A program made the translations under genes and the position numbers. Below, piece by piece: positions 54,811 to 64,000 of a stretch of DNA of 64,000 bases; position 1 is the first letter of the stretch; each line of letters starts with the position of its first letter. Location: contig NC_052506.1 of assembly GCF_014356525.2 (NCBI RefSeq), forward strand, positions 9,524,172-9,588,171. The letters run 5' to 3'. The DNA comes from Nilaparvata lugens. Taxonomy: Eukaryota > Arthropoda > Insecta > Hemiptera > Delphacidae. A model generated the notes under the pieces. The model saw nothing but the letters and a program-made list of their open reading frames with translations, had not been told where the DNA came from and did no database searches.

Positions 54811-55492
54811 CTAGCCGTCAGGCTCGCTTCGCTCGCCATATCCGTCTAGCAAGGGGGCTCCGCCCCCTGGACCACCGACTGGATCGTCCAAGAGTTAGAT
54901 CAGCAGGCTCGCTTCGCTCGCCTGCATTTTTCATTTGTACATTTTTATCATATGTTAGGACAATCCAGTCGGGGGTCCAGACTAAACGGCTGGCTAAACG
55001 GATATGGCGAGCGAAGCGAGCCTGACTGCTCGTAATATAATATTCCCAGGATTGAAGTAGCAGTGCCCAATCAATTTTTCCGCGATAAATGCATTTGAAT
55101 CTTCAACTTGGTGCCAACCTAACAAAGTCAACTCAACTTAATGCAAACCTGACAAAATTATTAATTTAGTTGCCAGTTAACAACTGTTTCGAAGAGGTAC
55201 TCTATCTAGATTATAGTTCTATAGTAACATATGATATGGAAATTTCAATTATAATTAAGAGATTGGGAGAAGAAGAATATACATGCTAAAAGACGAGCTT
55301 TAAACCCTTAAAAACAACCCTTAGAGTTAAAATATTGCCAAAAGATTTCTTAGTGCGCCTCTAAAGGGCCAACTAAACATACCTAAAAAAATTGAACGTT
55401 TTTGGTCCGGTAGATTTTTAGTTCTGCGAGTGAGTGAGTGAGTGAGTGAGTGAGTCAGTGAGTGAGTGCCATTTCGCTTTTATATATATACA
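54811..55492 (-). mobile_element. Non-autonomous Helitron, copy 2
   Basis: On the minus strand it runs from about 55492 (TATATATATAAAAGCGAAAT) to CTAG at 54811 (GAGCCTGACGGCTAG|T). It matches 35644-36692 through TTCAGTTGGCCC-like, CTTTTGGCAATATTTTAACT and CAACTTAATGC-type blocks but lacks the hAT insertion. Three GCGAAGC hairpin motifs lie at 54826, 54911 and 55011. The 5' TC is changed (TG). GAGT repeats (55428-55470) replace the GACT repeats of copy 1. Confidence 0.8.
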
Positions 55493-55610
55493 ACTGCAAA
55501 GTAATGAATCACAAACCAAAATTTTATGTGACTTATTAAGGAAAAATACAATCCAGCACGTAAGATGCAACTTATGGACCGCTGGAGGAAGGAAAGCTCT
55601 TTACTATATA

Positions 55611-56203
55611 CAGAATGTCCCACGAAAGGTGTAACAGCCGAAGACCATGGATTCTACATTAAATTTGCAACAAAAAATGTCCAGTAAAATTTTCTTATAT
55701 CGACCTTAGTTTTCGAGATATATCGATTTTTCGATATTTTTGAAAAACGTCAATAACTAGAAAACTATCAGTCAAAATCTAATTCCAAGGACATGGTTGG
55801 AAAGAGGAAGAAATTTCCAATAAGATTCATGTAATTTGTTCCTTTGTTTGACGGTTTTGAACTTTTTATGAGTGTTCAAAATTTGTTCGTCGAGTTCAAA
55901 GCCAAATTTCAAACACTCATAAAAAGTTCAAAAACGTCAAACAAAGGAACAAATTACATGAATCTTATTGGAAATTTATTCCTCTTTCTAACGATGTCCT
56001 TGGAATTAAATTTCGACCGATAGTTTCCTAGTTATTAATGTTTTTCAAAAATATAGAAAAATCTATATATCTCGAAAACAAAGGTCGAGATATATAATAT
56101 AGAAATATAGAAAAATAAGAAAAATTTTACTGAACATTTTTTGTTGCAAATTCAATGTAGAATCCATGGTCTTCGGCTGTTACACCTTTCGTGAGACACC
56201 CTG
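55611..56203. mobile_element. CAGGGTG foldback MITE, compact copy (593 bp)
   Basis: The ends CAGAATGTCCCACGAAAGGT and CCTTTCGTGAGACACCCTG are flanked by TA. It has the same arms and centre as 5098-6347 but only one 88-bp unit in the left arm. It gives the unexpanded state of the family. Non-coding. Confidence 0.85.
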
Positions 56204-57238
56204 TACATAATCATTTTGATGATTAGTGATTTTTACTAATGAATAAATTAATAAAATAAATGAATATTCGCTTTATATAAACGCGGAAAAGAAATACTCG
56301 TGCATTGGTGTAAAACAATGAGGAAACTGTTGAGAGAATCCCGCCCAAAAACCCATTCAACATTAATTCATTGCTACAAATAAGTTCCCAAATGAACTCC
56401 AATGATGTCCATAATGGACTCAGGCGAAAAACAGCCATATCGCAATGGATAAATAATGGATGAGAATTTCGGATGCAGTCCTTCCATGATAATAGAGAGA
56501 GCTATCAAGTAAATAGTCGTGCGTCTCTGGAATACAGTTTGGTGACAGCCGTTTTGAATAGGAGAAACGTGTTTGATGGCACCAAGAGACGGAAAACGCG
56601 CATATTGTTTCAGTTTTATGTAATTTATAAGGGTGCTAGGAGGTATTTAGGGTTGTGAAGGGGAGGGGAGGACATCTGTCAAAGTGTGACCGGCGCTGTG
56701 TTGCCAAATTCACTTCAATCTGACAGTATTGGATGAAAGGGGAGCATTGGTTTTATTCATAAGGACTGCTGACGGCGGGTCTCTTTGAGGCTCGGCTCGT
56801 TACCCCAAACCTATTTGCCAGTCGAGCGGAAACTTCAATTTTTCAAAAAAGCAGCACTTCGTTATCCCCATTTCCTACACTTCTTCTGTCCCAACTGAGC
56901 AGTGCCACTCCAAATCTCACTGTTCTCTTCTTTCGAATTGATTAATGAACAGCTTTCAGACTGGATTTATCACGACATTGAAATGAAATCAATGGATGCA
57001 AGGGTAGAGAAATTTGATGGACTACAATCGAACAGAAAGACGTTGTGTACTAGAGTATAGCAACATAAATTTTTATACGAATTTGACAATTTACAATTAA
57101 TGTAGGAAAAATTTCACGTTCAATTATTGTAGACTTGATTCAACTGAAATACATTGATTGAATATTATGGAAGCTCACATAATCACTTTGGAATATGACT
57201 TCATCAAGATGACAAACATGAAAGTGAGTCTCATTTTT
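56204..57238. other. Unique DNA, partly less AT-rich; no gene supported
   Basis: 56460-56960 is less AT-rich and repeat-free. Small open frames (56223-56438 minus, 56473-56658 plus) lack domains. Regulatory DNA is possible but unproven. Confidence 0.3.
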
Positions 57239-57369
57239 ACTTTCCTTGGCCTATTACCATAGGTAAGGAAAGTATTGCTTTCCGAAAAAAATTAAGGTAC
57301 CCCAATTTCTAAATTTCTATAAGTTTCAAGGTCCCCTGAGTCCAAAAAACTGGTTTTTGGGTATTGGTC

Positions 57370-57445
<76 letters not shown>

Positions 57446-58095
57446 AGTGTATGTGCGTCTGTGTACACGATATCTCATCTCCCAATTAACGGAATGACTT
57501 GAAATTTGGAACTCAAGGTCCTTTCACTATAAGGATCCGACACGAACAATTTCGATCAAATGCAATTCAAGATGGCGGCTAAAATGGCGGAAATGTTGTC
57601 AAAAACAGGGTTTTTCGTGATTTTCTCGGAAACGGCTCCAACGATTTTGATCAAATTCATGCCTAAATAGTCATCGATAAGCTCTATCAACTGCCACAAG
57701 TCCCATATTTGTAAAAATTTCAGGAGCTTCGCCCCATCAATGCGGATAGATTCCCAATTATCAGGCTTCAGATACAATTTAAACAAAAAAAATCAAGTGG
57801 AGTAGATTGAGCATGAAAATCTCTACAATTAATGTTCAGTAACATTTTCACCTAAAATTGAAAATAAGCTTTAAATTCGAGAAAATGTGATTATTCAATT
57901 GCGAATTATTGTTGATTCTATTAAATCAGTCACTATGAAGAGATAGCAGACCTCATGTGTGTCTCCAGCGTTATTGTCCTGTCACCAGCTGGCTCAAATC
58001 TTTGAATAGTAGACTTGAGATGCGCGGGAACACTAGCGTCAGGTGATCAATTTTCATAACGGCAAGGAAAGTTGTGTGAGTGCGCCACACCAGAT
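57239..58095 (+). mobile_element. Family E dispersed repeat
   Basis: It starts ACTTTCCTTGGCCTATTACC with the adjacent inverted TAGGTAAGGAAAGT, and ends GGCAAGGAAAGTTGTGTGAG. A (GT)n microsatellite (57374-57442) lies 135 bp inside. A GAGCTTCGCC (57724-57733) carries the GCGAAGC motif on the minus strand. The start recurs at 37113-37236 in reverse. ORF 57556-57786 (minus) is not recognisable. Class uncertain; Helitron-like is possible. Confidence 0.5.
57374..57442. repeat. (GT)n microsatellite
   Basis: About 34 GT dinucleotides in a row, almost uninterrupted. Confidence 0.95.
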
Positions 58096-58593
58096 TTTTT
58101 AATGAAGATACTTCGGAGGTTATGCTTCCTGCTTTTGTCAACCATATTGTCATCAATAAAATATTATGAATTGATTGTAGAATAGATTATTCTATTATAC
58201 ATTGAAATAGTTAAAAAAAACAAATTGATATTCTATTCAACATTAAAATTCCAACATTCTATTATACATTGGAATAGTTCAAATATTACAAAAAAATTAG
58301 AATCATGATTTCTCATTTTATAGATTGTACAGCATCATTTCATTCTATTGAGGTTATCTATATACTCGTAATAAGAGAGAGTAGGGTCGTGTTTGTTTGC
58401 ATCAAAACATGTCAACTTGTGGATTGCATACCGGAAAACCGGGAATGGTTTTTAGATCTCCAAATTTTGCACATACATTCTAAAAATATCAATCTCGTGC
58501 ACCTCGAAGCCCAAATTTCAATTTTCCTTCTAGATTTTTCAGAACTAATGTTCAAATCCCATTTATGGGACATGAATACATATCATTTTAATA
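58096..58593. other. Non-coding AT-rich DNA
   Basis: It contains a short near-duplication (TTCTATTATACATTGAAATA at about 58190 and 58257). The 100-codon plus frame at 58305-58607 has no recognisable domain and runs into family C. Confidence 0.3.
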
Positions 58594-59178
58594 TCCTATT
58601 ATATTAAGCGAGCAATTTCTGTATTTATATATCTGGTTATTAATTATCTGGTTATTTTTATATCTGGCTATTTTTATATCTGGTTATTTATGTTCAACGG
58701 ATCTCGAAAACGGCTCTAACGATTTTCACGAAATTTGGAACATAGCCATAGCCACCTCTAATACAAGGCCCCGGCCTACGATATTGCAACGTCGCAGCAT
58801 AGGCCTAGAATCTAATACATGATTGGTGAAAAAGATCAGCTGGTATTTTTTTTAATCTTTTTCACCAATCATGTATTACATTCTAGGCCTACACTGCGAC
58901 GTTGCAATATCGTAGCCGGGGCCTTGTATTAGAGGTGGCTATGACATAGTGGATTTATGATAATTATAAAGATTCGATTGCACTAGGTCCCATCCTTGAC
59001 TGAAACAGCTGAGGATAGTAAAATAGTGAGTATGTGAAAAATCAAAATATCGCATCCCCGAAATTCAGAAGATGACATATAGCCAGCTGTGAAATATAAA
59101 CACCATCATTTTAGAGAATTGTGTTCTGTTTATCAATAAATAATAAAAATAACGGGCGAAGCTCGGTGCCGCGATATT
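58594..59178 (+). mobile_element. Family C, Helitron-like, copy 3, interrupted by a MITE
   Basis: It starts TCCTATTATATTAAGCGAGC after A and ends GCGAAGCTCGGTGCCGCGATATT. TATCTGGTTATT is repeated several times near the start. The MITE at 58747-58943 splits GGAACATAGT|AGGTTTATG of the intact copies. Confidence 0.6.
58747..58943. mobile_element. CATAG-type palindromic MITE, second family (197 bp)
   Basis: Arms of about 88 bp begin CATAGCCACCTCTAATACAA and include CGATATTGCAACGTCGCAG and AATACATGATTGGTGAAAAA; only about four differences were counted between the arms. Flanks are ACATAGC (58740-58746) and ACATAGT (58944-58950); intact family C copies read ACATAGT once. This is again a 7-bp duplication with CATAG...CTATG ends, although the rest of the sequence is unrelated to 403-679. 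Confidence 0.85.
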
Positions 59179-59345
59179 AGAACTATAATCTAGAGAGACT
59201 ACCTCTTCGAAACAGATGGTTGAAATTGGCAACTAAATTAAAAGTCAGTCATTAATTTTGTCAGGTTGGCATTAAGTTGAGAAAGGTTCCTAAACAAGAT
59301 TTGAGTTCTGTCACTTTATTAGGTTAGCACCAAGTTGAAGAACTT
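59179..59345 (+). repeat. Fragment of the Helitron family of 35644-36692
   Basis: AGAACTATAATCTAGAGAGA, CTACCTCTTCGAAACAG, TTTTGTCAGGTTGGCATTAA and TTAGCACCAAGTTGAAG match 36188-36315. It abuts the end of family C copy 3. Confidence 0.6.
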
Positions 59346-59389
59346 AGCCTATATTCAAGGAAAGAGAAAGAACTGGTTCATACACGTAC

Positions 59390-60140
59390 GGGATAGGAAA
59401 TAGTTATTTGTATATCTAGAGTGAAAAGTACGACTTTTTCTCCCTGTGAAAAAGTTTGAAGCCCGAGGCGAAGCCGAGGGCAACAATTTTCCTGAGGTAG
59501 AAAAAGTATTTTTCGCTCGTGATGTACACAACATTTTTCCTCCATCTACATTTTTTTTTATAGACTCTGCAAATAAAATCATTCTAATAACTTACGTATT
59601 GGTGACAATGTTTCCTAACAACATAACCTGAAATCTAAAACCTAAAAACCGGTCGTCTGATTGGCACTGCCGATTGCGCTATCTATCGGCAAAAGTTGTA
59701 ACAATTATATCAGCTGGGCAGCTACCAAAAATGGCTGACTCCAGATCACGCGGTTCAGATTTGAATTGCAGATCAAAAATATTTGTTGGCTGGTATTTTG
59801 AATAGAATAAAATATTTTAAAAATTGTATAAATTTTCATCGTCTACTAATATTAAGAATATAATATCATACAAACATATATTTCATGAGTTGATCAAATT
59901 TCTGGTTGTGGTATTGAATTCAGTTGACTCAATGACAGACACCTCTATTATGCTTTCTCATCTGAGCTTAGACCTTCTAACCTATTACCATGTGAGTTTT
60001 TAAAATAGAGATGCTTCCCATGTTATTTAAATGGAGTCACTTTTCCTCCCTAGGGAGTTTTCCTGTTTTTTACTACCGAGAGCGAAAAAAGTGACACTTT
60101 AGTATTATGTTTCAGGGAGTAAAGTAAGTACTTTAGACAG
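59390..60140. repeat. Family with GCCCGAGGCGAAGCCGAGGG motif
   Basis: GTGAAAAAGTTTGAAGCCCG and AGGCGAAGCCGAGGGCAACA (59447-59485), and ACTACCGAGAGCGAAAAAAG near 60073, suggest the two sides of a repeat with loosely inverted CTTTTTC..CTCCCT ends. The 59468-59474 GCGAAGC sits in a longer stem (CCGAGGC..GCC..). No coding. Boundaries are approximate. Confidence 0.4.
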
Positions 60141-60149
60141 TAGGTGGAG

Positions 60150-60338
60150 GAAAAATATGTTTGACGCATCATCACGTCTAAACTACTGGACTGATTAACT
60201 TAAAATTTTGCATATCGATTATTAACTTACCGAGGATGGTTCTGGGCCTACTTCAAACTCTTCAAGATTTCATTCGGTCAAGTTTCCAGTTTGTCAAGTT
60301 TCAAAATAGACCCTTGCGGAGCACGGGTTACCTGCTGG
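60150..60338 (+). mobile_element. Helitron-like fragment
   Basis: ACGTCTAAACTACTGGACTG and TTAAAATTTTGCATATCGAT are followed at the 3' end by GCGGAGCACGGGTTACCTGC and TGG|T. Ends of the form GCGGGGCACGGGTNNCCTGCTAG|T with a hairpin are common for Helitrons; here CTRR reads CTGG. The 5' end is not clear. Confidence 0.45.
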
Positions 60339-60377
60339 TTTTCTATAACCAGATTATAATGTATGAATATTACAAGT

Positions 60378-60530
60378 ATTGAAATGTAACTTTTTAATGT
60401 AACCAAGTGCAATGTGGTTTGTAATAGAATTTCGTTATCATGTTTAATCTAATAAAACTTTTTAATGTAACCAAGTACAATGTGGTTTGTTATAGAGTTT
60501 CGTTATCATGTTTAATCTAATAAACGCAAT
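60378..60530. repeat. Two-copy tandem repeat, about 77 bp
   Basis: ACTTTTTAATGTAACCAAGT, CAATGTGGTTTGTNATAGA and TTCGTTATCATGTTTAATCT occur twice, back to back, with three or so differences. Confidence 0.88.
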
Positions 60531-61396
60531 GATGTTTTCATATTTCTACATAATTTCCACTCAAAGCAAAATTACTTTATTCATCCACGTTGGTACATCA
60601 GTTTGAGAGTGCACTCAGCAATTAATGCCGCGTCGCCATTCTGGTTTATTTAGCGATTCGAAACTTTTTCAGCGGCGTTTGGAGAGCAGGCAGACGGTGC
60701 TAAAACGCGGCGAGTGTCAGCGGTTGCGCAAGTGAGTTGTTAATCCACAGAATGGATCAAGCTTTGCAGTTTGCAACCAGCCGGGGTTTAGTGGCAGGCA
60801 TAGGGCAGGTTGTCATCTCCTTCCGTCCTGGGACTCTCTTCCCAAGTGCAGCGAGCTGTGACCGAGTATTACAAAAAGGTTATATAAACTAAGCGCACCT
60901 CCGCGCTTCAAGTGGCAATTAATTTAAGAGGCTTCTCCGCTTCAAGGCACACTCAACGATGCAAGGCTATTCACTACCTCCCCCCCCCCCCCCTCGGCCA
61001 CAAAAACCAAATATTCGCACTCGCCTTCACTCAATTCACTTACATTTACAAGCTGTTTGATGGAATAGAAACTGCCAATTACATCCACAAAAATCTACGC
61101 CGTGTGAGAGCCATGCTACGGCGACATTTAATAGATGAATGAAACAGCTGGTGGGATATATCATCACGAACATGAGCTTGCATGTATTTACTCAACTAAA
61201 ATTAAATAATAGACAGACCTCTTGTATCATTCAAGGTAACCCGGGTTTAATTGCAGGAGCCTTAGAGGAGTTCAAGTTTAATAACATTTATTCAAATGAT
61301 ATCAGGTGAAGGTAGAGGCTAAATGCTCTCCATGGTACATTGTCCTCTTTATTGGACAGTTAAATGTTCATAAAGAAAGTTACGACAGCTTAAATA
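60531..61396. other. Unique, partly GC-richer DNA; no gene supported
   Basis: 60620-60900 is clearly less AT-rich (CCGCGTCGCCATTCTG, AACGCGGCGAGTGTCAGCGG) and repeat-free, so it may be conserved regulatory or UTR sequence. A C14 run lies at 60980-60993. The open frame at 60912-61142 crosses that run and is not supported. Confidence 0.35.
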
Positions 61397-61930
61397 TAAT
61401 ATTAAATAAAAAGACTAAGAAATTGTCAAAAACCACAGATTTATTGATAGTCAGAAAGACCGGTTTCGGTTGTTACACCATTGTTAATCTCTGATAAACT
61501 AAAACTAAATACACGAGCAGCAGCAAAGACCTTAAAGAGATATAGACCCAAAATGCCTATGCATTCCCAATGATAGCTCTTACTTGAAATTGAAGGCCGC
61601 CATTGGGGTATTTTAGCACGAGATATTATATAAATAATATTTGTAATACTATAGATCACAAAGGCATTGGTGACATTGGTATGTAATAATCTTATGGGTG
61701 TTGCTCCCTCAATGGCGGATTTCAATTCCAAGTACGACACTAGCGCTGCATGTGAGTCTATGCATCTTTAAGGTCTTTGAGCAGCAGAATTTATACTAGT
61801 AGGCGAGTACTGCTATTGGTCAAGGGCAGAACGCCTGCCATTGGCCCAGCTAGACAGTCTCCTCCCACCTAACGTTGTCACAAAATGGCGGCTTAAGCAA
61901 CAGACCCGCCATGATAACAAAATTTACTTT
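61397..61930 (+). mobile_element. Foldback element family F, left half, with hAT MITE
   Basis: It matches the left arm of 51838-52412 from TAAATAAAAAGACTAAGAAA through TTATACTAGTAGGCGAGTAC to CATGATAACAAAATTT; the right arm is missing. The hAT MITE sits at AGCAGCAG in the arm. Confidence 0.75.
61524..61779. mobile_element. hAT-type MITE, copy 2 (256 bp, 8-bp TSD)
   Basis: The ends CAAAGACCTTAAAGA and CTTTAAGGTCTTTG are flanked by AGCAGCAG at 61516-61523 and 61780-61787. Same length as 35930-36185, opposite orientation, few differences. The intact family F arm at 51838-52412 has AGCAGCAG once at this place. The 99-codon minus-strand frame through it matches the frame in copy 1 but has no transposase motif. 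Confidence 0.9.
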
Positions 61931-62739
61931 CAGTAGAAAATGATAACCAATAGGTTATCATGAGGTTTCAATATCTTCGTTTCAGCATTCTCTTTTATGG
62001 TTTCCCTTACCCAAACATTTACTTCCAAAAAAAATATTTGATCCTTTTACTCAATATTCGATTTATAAGGCCGTTATAATTATTTATCAAAACAACTATT
62101 TGTACTTTTAACTGTAGATTTGTTTTATTAAAGAAATTTTTATATTTTTAAAAGTATAATATAATACTATATATAATATTATAATAAAAGTATAATATAA
62201 TATTATACAATATAATTTTAATTTTTGTATATTTTCAAAAGACCGTTATTATAATTTATTAATCTAGATATTGTAGAGTTGAAGGGTGAAAACTCATGAA
62301 CAGAAACTATAAATAATTCAAGTGAACAACTACCATAAATATTCAAAGTGAAAGGGATCATGTTTATGAACGGGCGCTATCAATTGTGGCGTTGATATCA
62401 CTAATTGTAGTTCAATGCTCAATAATAACAACGACGACAGCAATCAATTTGTTCGAAATCTTGGACTGAGAAAGATCAATTTATTCGAATGATAGAGCTA
62501 GCTGTATTCCGAAGTTTGAAAATGATAAATGGCCGTCTGATGGAGCGCGGACCGACTATCTATCGAAACACAAATTTAGTAATCGGTAAATCACTTTAAC
62601 TGGCAATTTCATAAACGATTCTAGAGACGCTCCATTCGTCGGCCCCTAAATTACTCTTGCTTCGTGCTGCAAACTACGCATGCGCAATGATCATACGAGT
62701 GTACTCAACGGCACCGATATAGGTATACAAGAACATAAG
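61931..62739. other. AT-rich, then unique DNA
   Basis: 62140-62240 is a TATAATATTATA-type low-complexity tract. 62500-62700 is less AT-rich, with GCATGCGCA at 62678-62686, an NRF1-like core. Confidence 0.3.
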
Positions 62740-62803
62740 ACTAGTATAGCATAGAATACAGACAACTCTCATCAGTGGTAGATAAGGCAATCGTGAGTTG
62801 GTG
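62740..62803 (+). promoter_or_regulatory. Candidate core promoter
   Basis: GTATAGCATAGAAT (from 62744) lies about 29 bp before ATCAGTGG (TCAGTG at 62772-62777), the spacing expected between a TATA-like box and an arthropod initiator. An NRF1-like GCATGCGCA lies about 90 bp upstream of that initiator. The order is visible; promoter activity is inferred. Confidence 0.25.
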
Positions 62804-62950
62804 ATGATCTCATCTCATTCATCCCAACTAATGCTAAACACCGTCAACAGATTCCTATTATTTTTATACTTGATGCTCACCGTAAAAATGTGGCATGTCG
62901 TGACTGTTTCGGCCTCTCAGTCTGTTACTTCAGATGACCCGAAAATATGA
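62804..62950 (+). CDS. Small ORF with signal-peptide-like N terminus
   Basis: The 48-codon frame starts MISSHSSQ; an internal ATG (codon 10) gives a better signal peptide. From there LNTVNRFLLFLYLMLTVK is a charged-then-hydrophobic stretch, followed by a small-residue VSA that could be a signal peptidase site, then SQSVTSDDPKI and a TGA. It lies 27 bp after the initiator-like TCAGTG. It could be a complete secreted micropeptide or the first exon of a secreted precursor, but no good GT donor is seen before the stop. The product is not recognised. A chance hydrophobic frame in AT-rich DNA is a real alternative. Confidence 0.2.
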   Translation: MISSHSSQLMLNTVNRFLLFLYLMLTVKMWHVVTVSASQSVTSDDPKI

Positions 62951-63587
62951 AATAATCCACTCAGTTATTCCATGACCCAATTAAAACTTTGATAATATTT
63001 CACAATAATAATTTTGTTGAGTGAAATAGTGTCGGCCTATGTAATAACGGAAAATAAAATGGAACAGATTATGAATTTCTTGTAAGCCACGGAACTCCAT
63101 TCCCGCATCTCTCTATTATAATCATTGTTGTTGAATATTTATATGTAGGTCATGTTCATACGTGACCCACTCTCGTTTTCAATAGTTTTCAATAGTTGAT
63201 TATCAAAGTTTTAAATAGGCCTAATCATAAAAAGCCAGTAGTCATACATATAAGATGACAATTGTCTACATTTTTTTTACATAATACACAAATAGAATCA
63301 TCAATGAAAACAAGCATGACATTGGTCTACAGTAATTTCGATAAAATAGCTCATATTTAATTGCGTTATGATGTGAATAACTAATTTTACTACTCACTAA
63401 CAATTAACTTGTTATTATGGTACGGTATTCAATTTCCAAACAATGTTATTAATCTAATATGAAAATAAAAAAATTGAAGTACCCTTTTACATAATTTATT
63501 TGCAATCTCATTCGTTTACAATAAAACTAATTATGAAAAGCCAATAGTCTCTCCTGCTGTCATACTATTATTTTTGTCATACTCATT
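62951..63587. other. AT-rich non-coding DNA
   Basis: No gene or repeat recognised, except short blocks (AAAGCCAGTAGTCATACATA) reminiscent of the segment at 63530-63560. Confidence 0.3.
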
Positions 63588-63715
63588 CAATTTCAGCTGT
63601 TTTCCATGCATGAAATCAATCAAGTAAACAGCTGTTTGCAGAACATATGATTCTCATTACAGCATACTCTACTTTAATAAATCCATGTTTTCTTTACAGT
63701 CGAGTATGTATCTTG
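63588..63715 (+). repeat. Dispersed repeat D, second copy
   Basis: TTTCAGCTGTTTTCCATGCA, AAACAGCTGTTTGCAGAACA and TTTTCTTTACAGTCGAGTAT match 28195-28345 in the same orientation. Confidence 0.6.
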
Positions 63716-64000
63716 GCTGACGCCTCGACTAAAAACATCATTCACGCCTGCAAAAGGGCCCTTTCCGTCCTTGTGACTTCAGATACTATTACAATGAAAC
63801 TAATTATGAAAAGGGAGTAGTCTCTCCTGCTGTCATTATTTATTGTGAAGTATTATCAAAGTTTTAATTGAGTCCTGGAATAACTGAACTTTTCCAACTT
63901 AATTTTATTTCTCATATCAAGGGTACTTTGATTTTTCTTTTTTTAATAGAATAGCTCTTCAAAGAGAGTGAATATTCATCTCAATCTCTGAAGCATCGAT
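63716..64000. other. Non-coding DNA to the window edge
   Basis: It contains a second ACTAATTATGAAAAG..AGTAGTCTCTCCTGCTGTCAT block also seen at 63526-63565, i.e. a short direct duplication about 265 bp apart. No gene. Confidence 0.4.

Noticed and set aside
61441..61740. 99-codon minus-strand frame, matched by the plus-strand frame at 35969-36190
   Set aside because: Both are the same stretch of the 256-bp hAT MITE read in the same sense. The shared part begins at a GTG and has no transposase motif; similarity follows from the two copies being recent duplicates.

Overview
The window is strongly AT-rich nuclear DNA from an animal, almost certainly an insect. The reasons are tRNA-derived SINEs with RNA polymerase III boxes, a CR1/Jockey-like LINE, Helitrons, hAT, PIF/Harbinger and Tc1/mariner-type debris, splice-site-bounded rather than long open frames, and no bacterial gene layout. 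Several dispersed repeats look like families I associate with planthoppers (Hemiptera: Delphacidae), but that species-level guess comes from memory and was not checked.

The window is mostly a nest of transposable elements and minisatellites. The best candidate host coding sequence is a 75-codon His/Pro/Ala-rich first exon on the minus strand (17019-17243). It has a good 5' splice site, an in-leader short uORF and a GC-rich upstream region with paired E-boxes (17244-17600). Its presumed intron 1 starts immediately with a minisatellite (15640-16995). Two weaker host candidates are a 48-codon ORF with a signal-peptide-like N terminus behind a TATA/Inr-like promoter (62740-62950) and a seven-codon start plus strong splice donor (25697-25716).

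Layout: 0-9 kb holds CATAG-type MITEs, tandem arrays, retroposon 3' ends and a 1.25-kb foldback with an expanded arm. 9-15 kb holds foldbacks and family A repeats. 15-17.6 kb is the candidate exon and its minisatellite. 17.8-20.5 kb is a family A copy split by a 2-kb LTR-like insertion. 21-27 kb holds a SINE, a 142-bp tandem array and unique DNA. 27.6-34.2 kb is a dead LINE lying between two copies of another repeat. 34.3-36.7 kb is a foldback and a Helitron carrying a hAT MITE. 37.8-40.7 kb is family A split by a Harbinger element and followed by a 1.07-kb palindrome. 41.8-50 kb holds foldbacks, tandem arrays and Helitron-like family C. 51.8-61.9 kb holds more of the same, including a second Helitron and a second hAT MITE. 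62-64 kb is mainly unique sequence.

The transposon content is the real biology here. Insertion histories can be read directly because several interrupted copies have intact paralogues in the same window that serve as natural empty sites (hAT in Helitron, hAT in a foldback, Harbinger in family A, LTR-like element in family A, CATAG MITE in family C). Two patterns stand out: three insertions with 7-bp target duplications and shared CATAG...CTATG ends, and a recurrent GCGAAGC mini-hairpin motif in several otherwise different Helitron-like families. All coordinates and pairings were read by eye; no alignment or database search was run.
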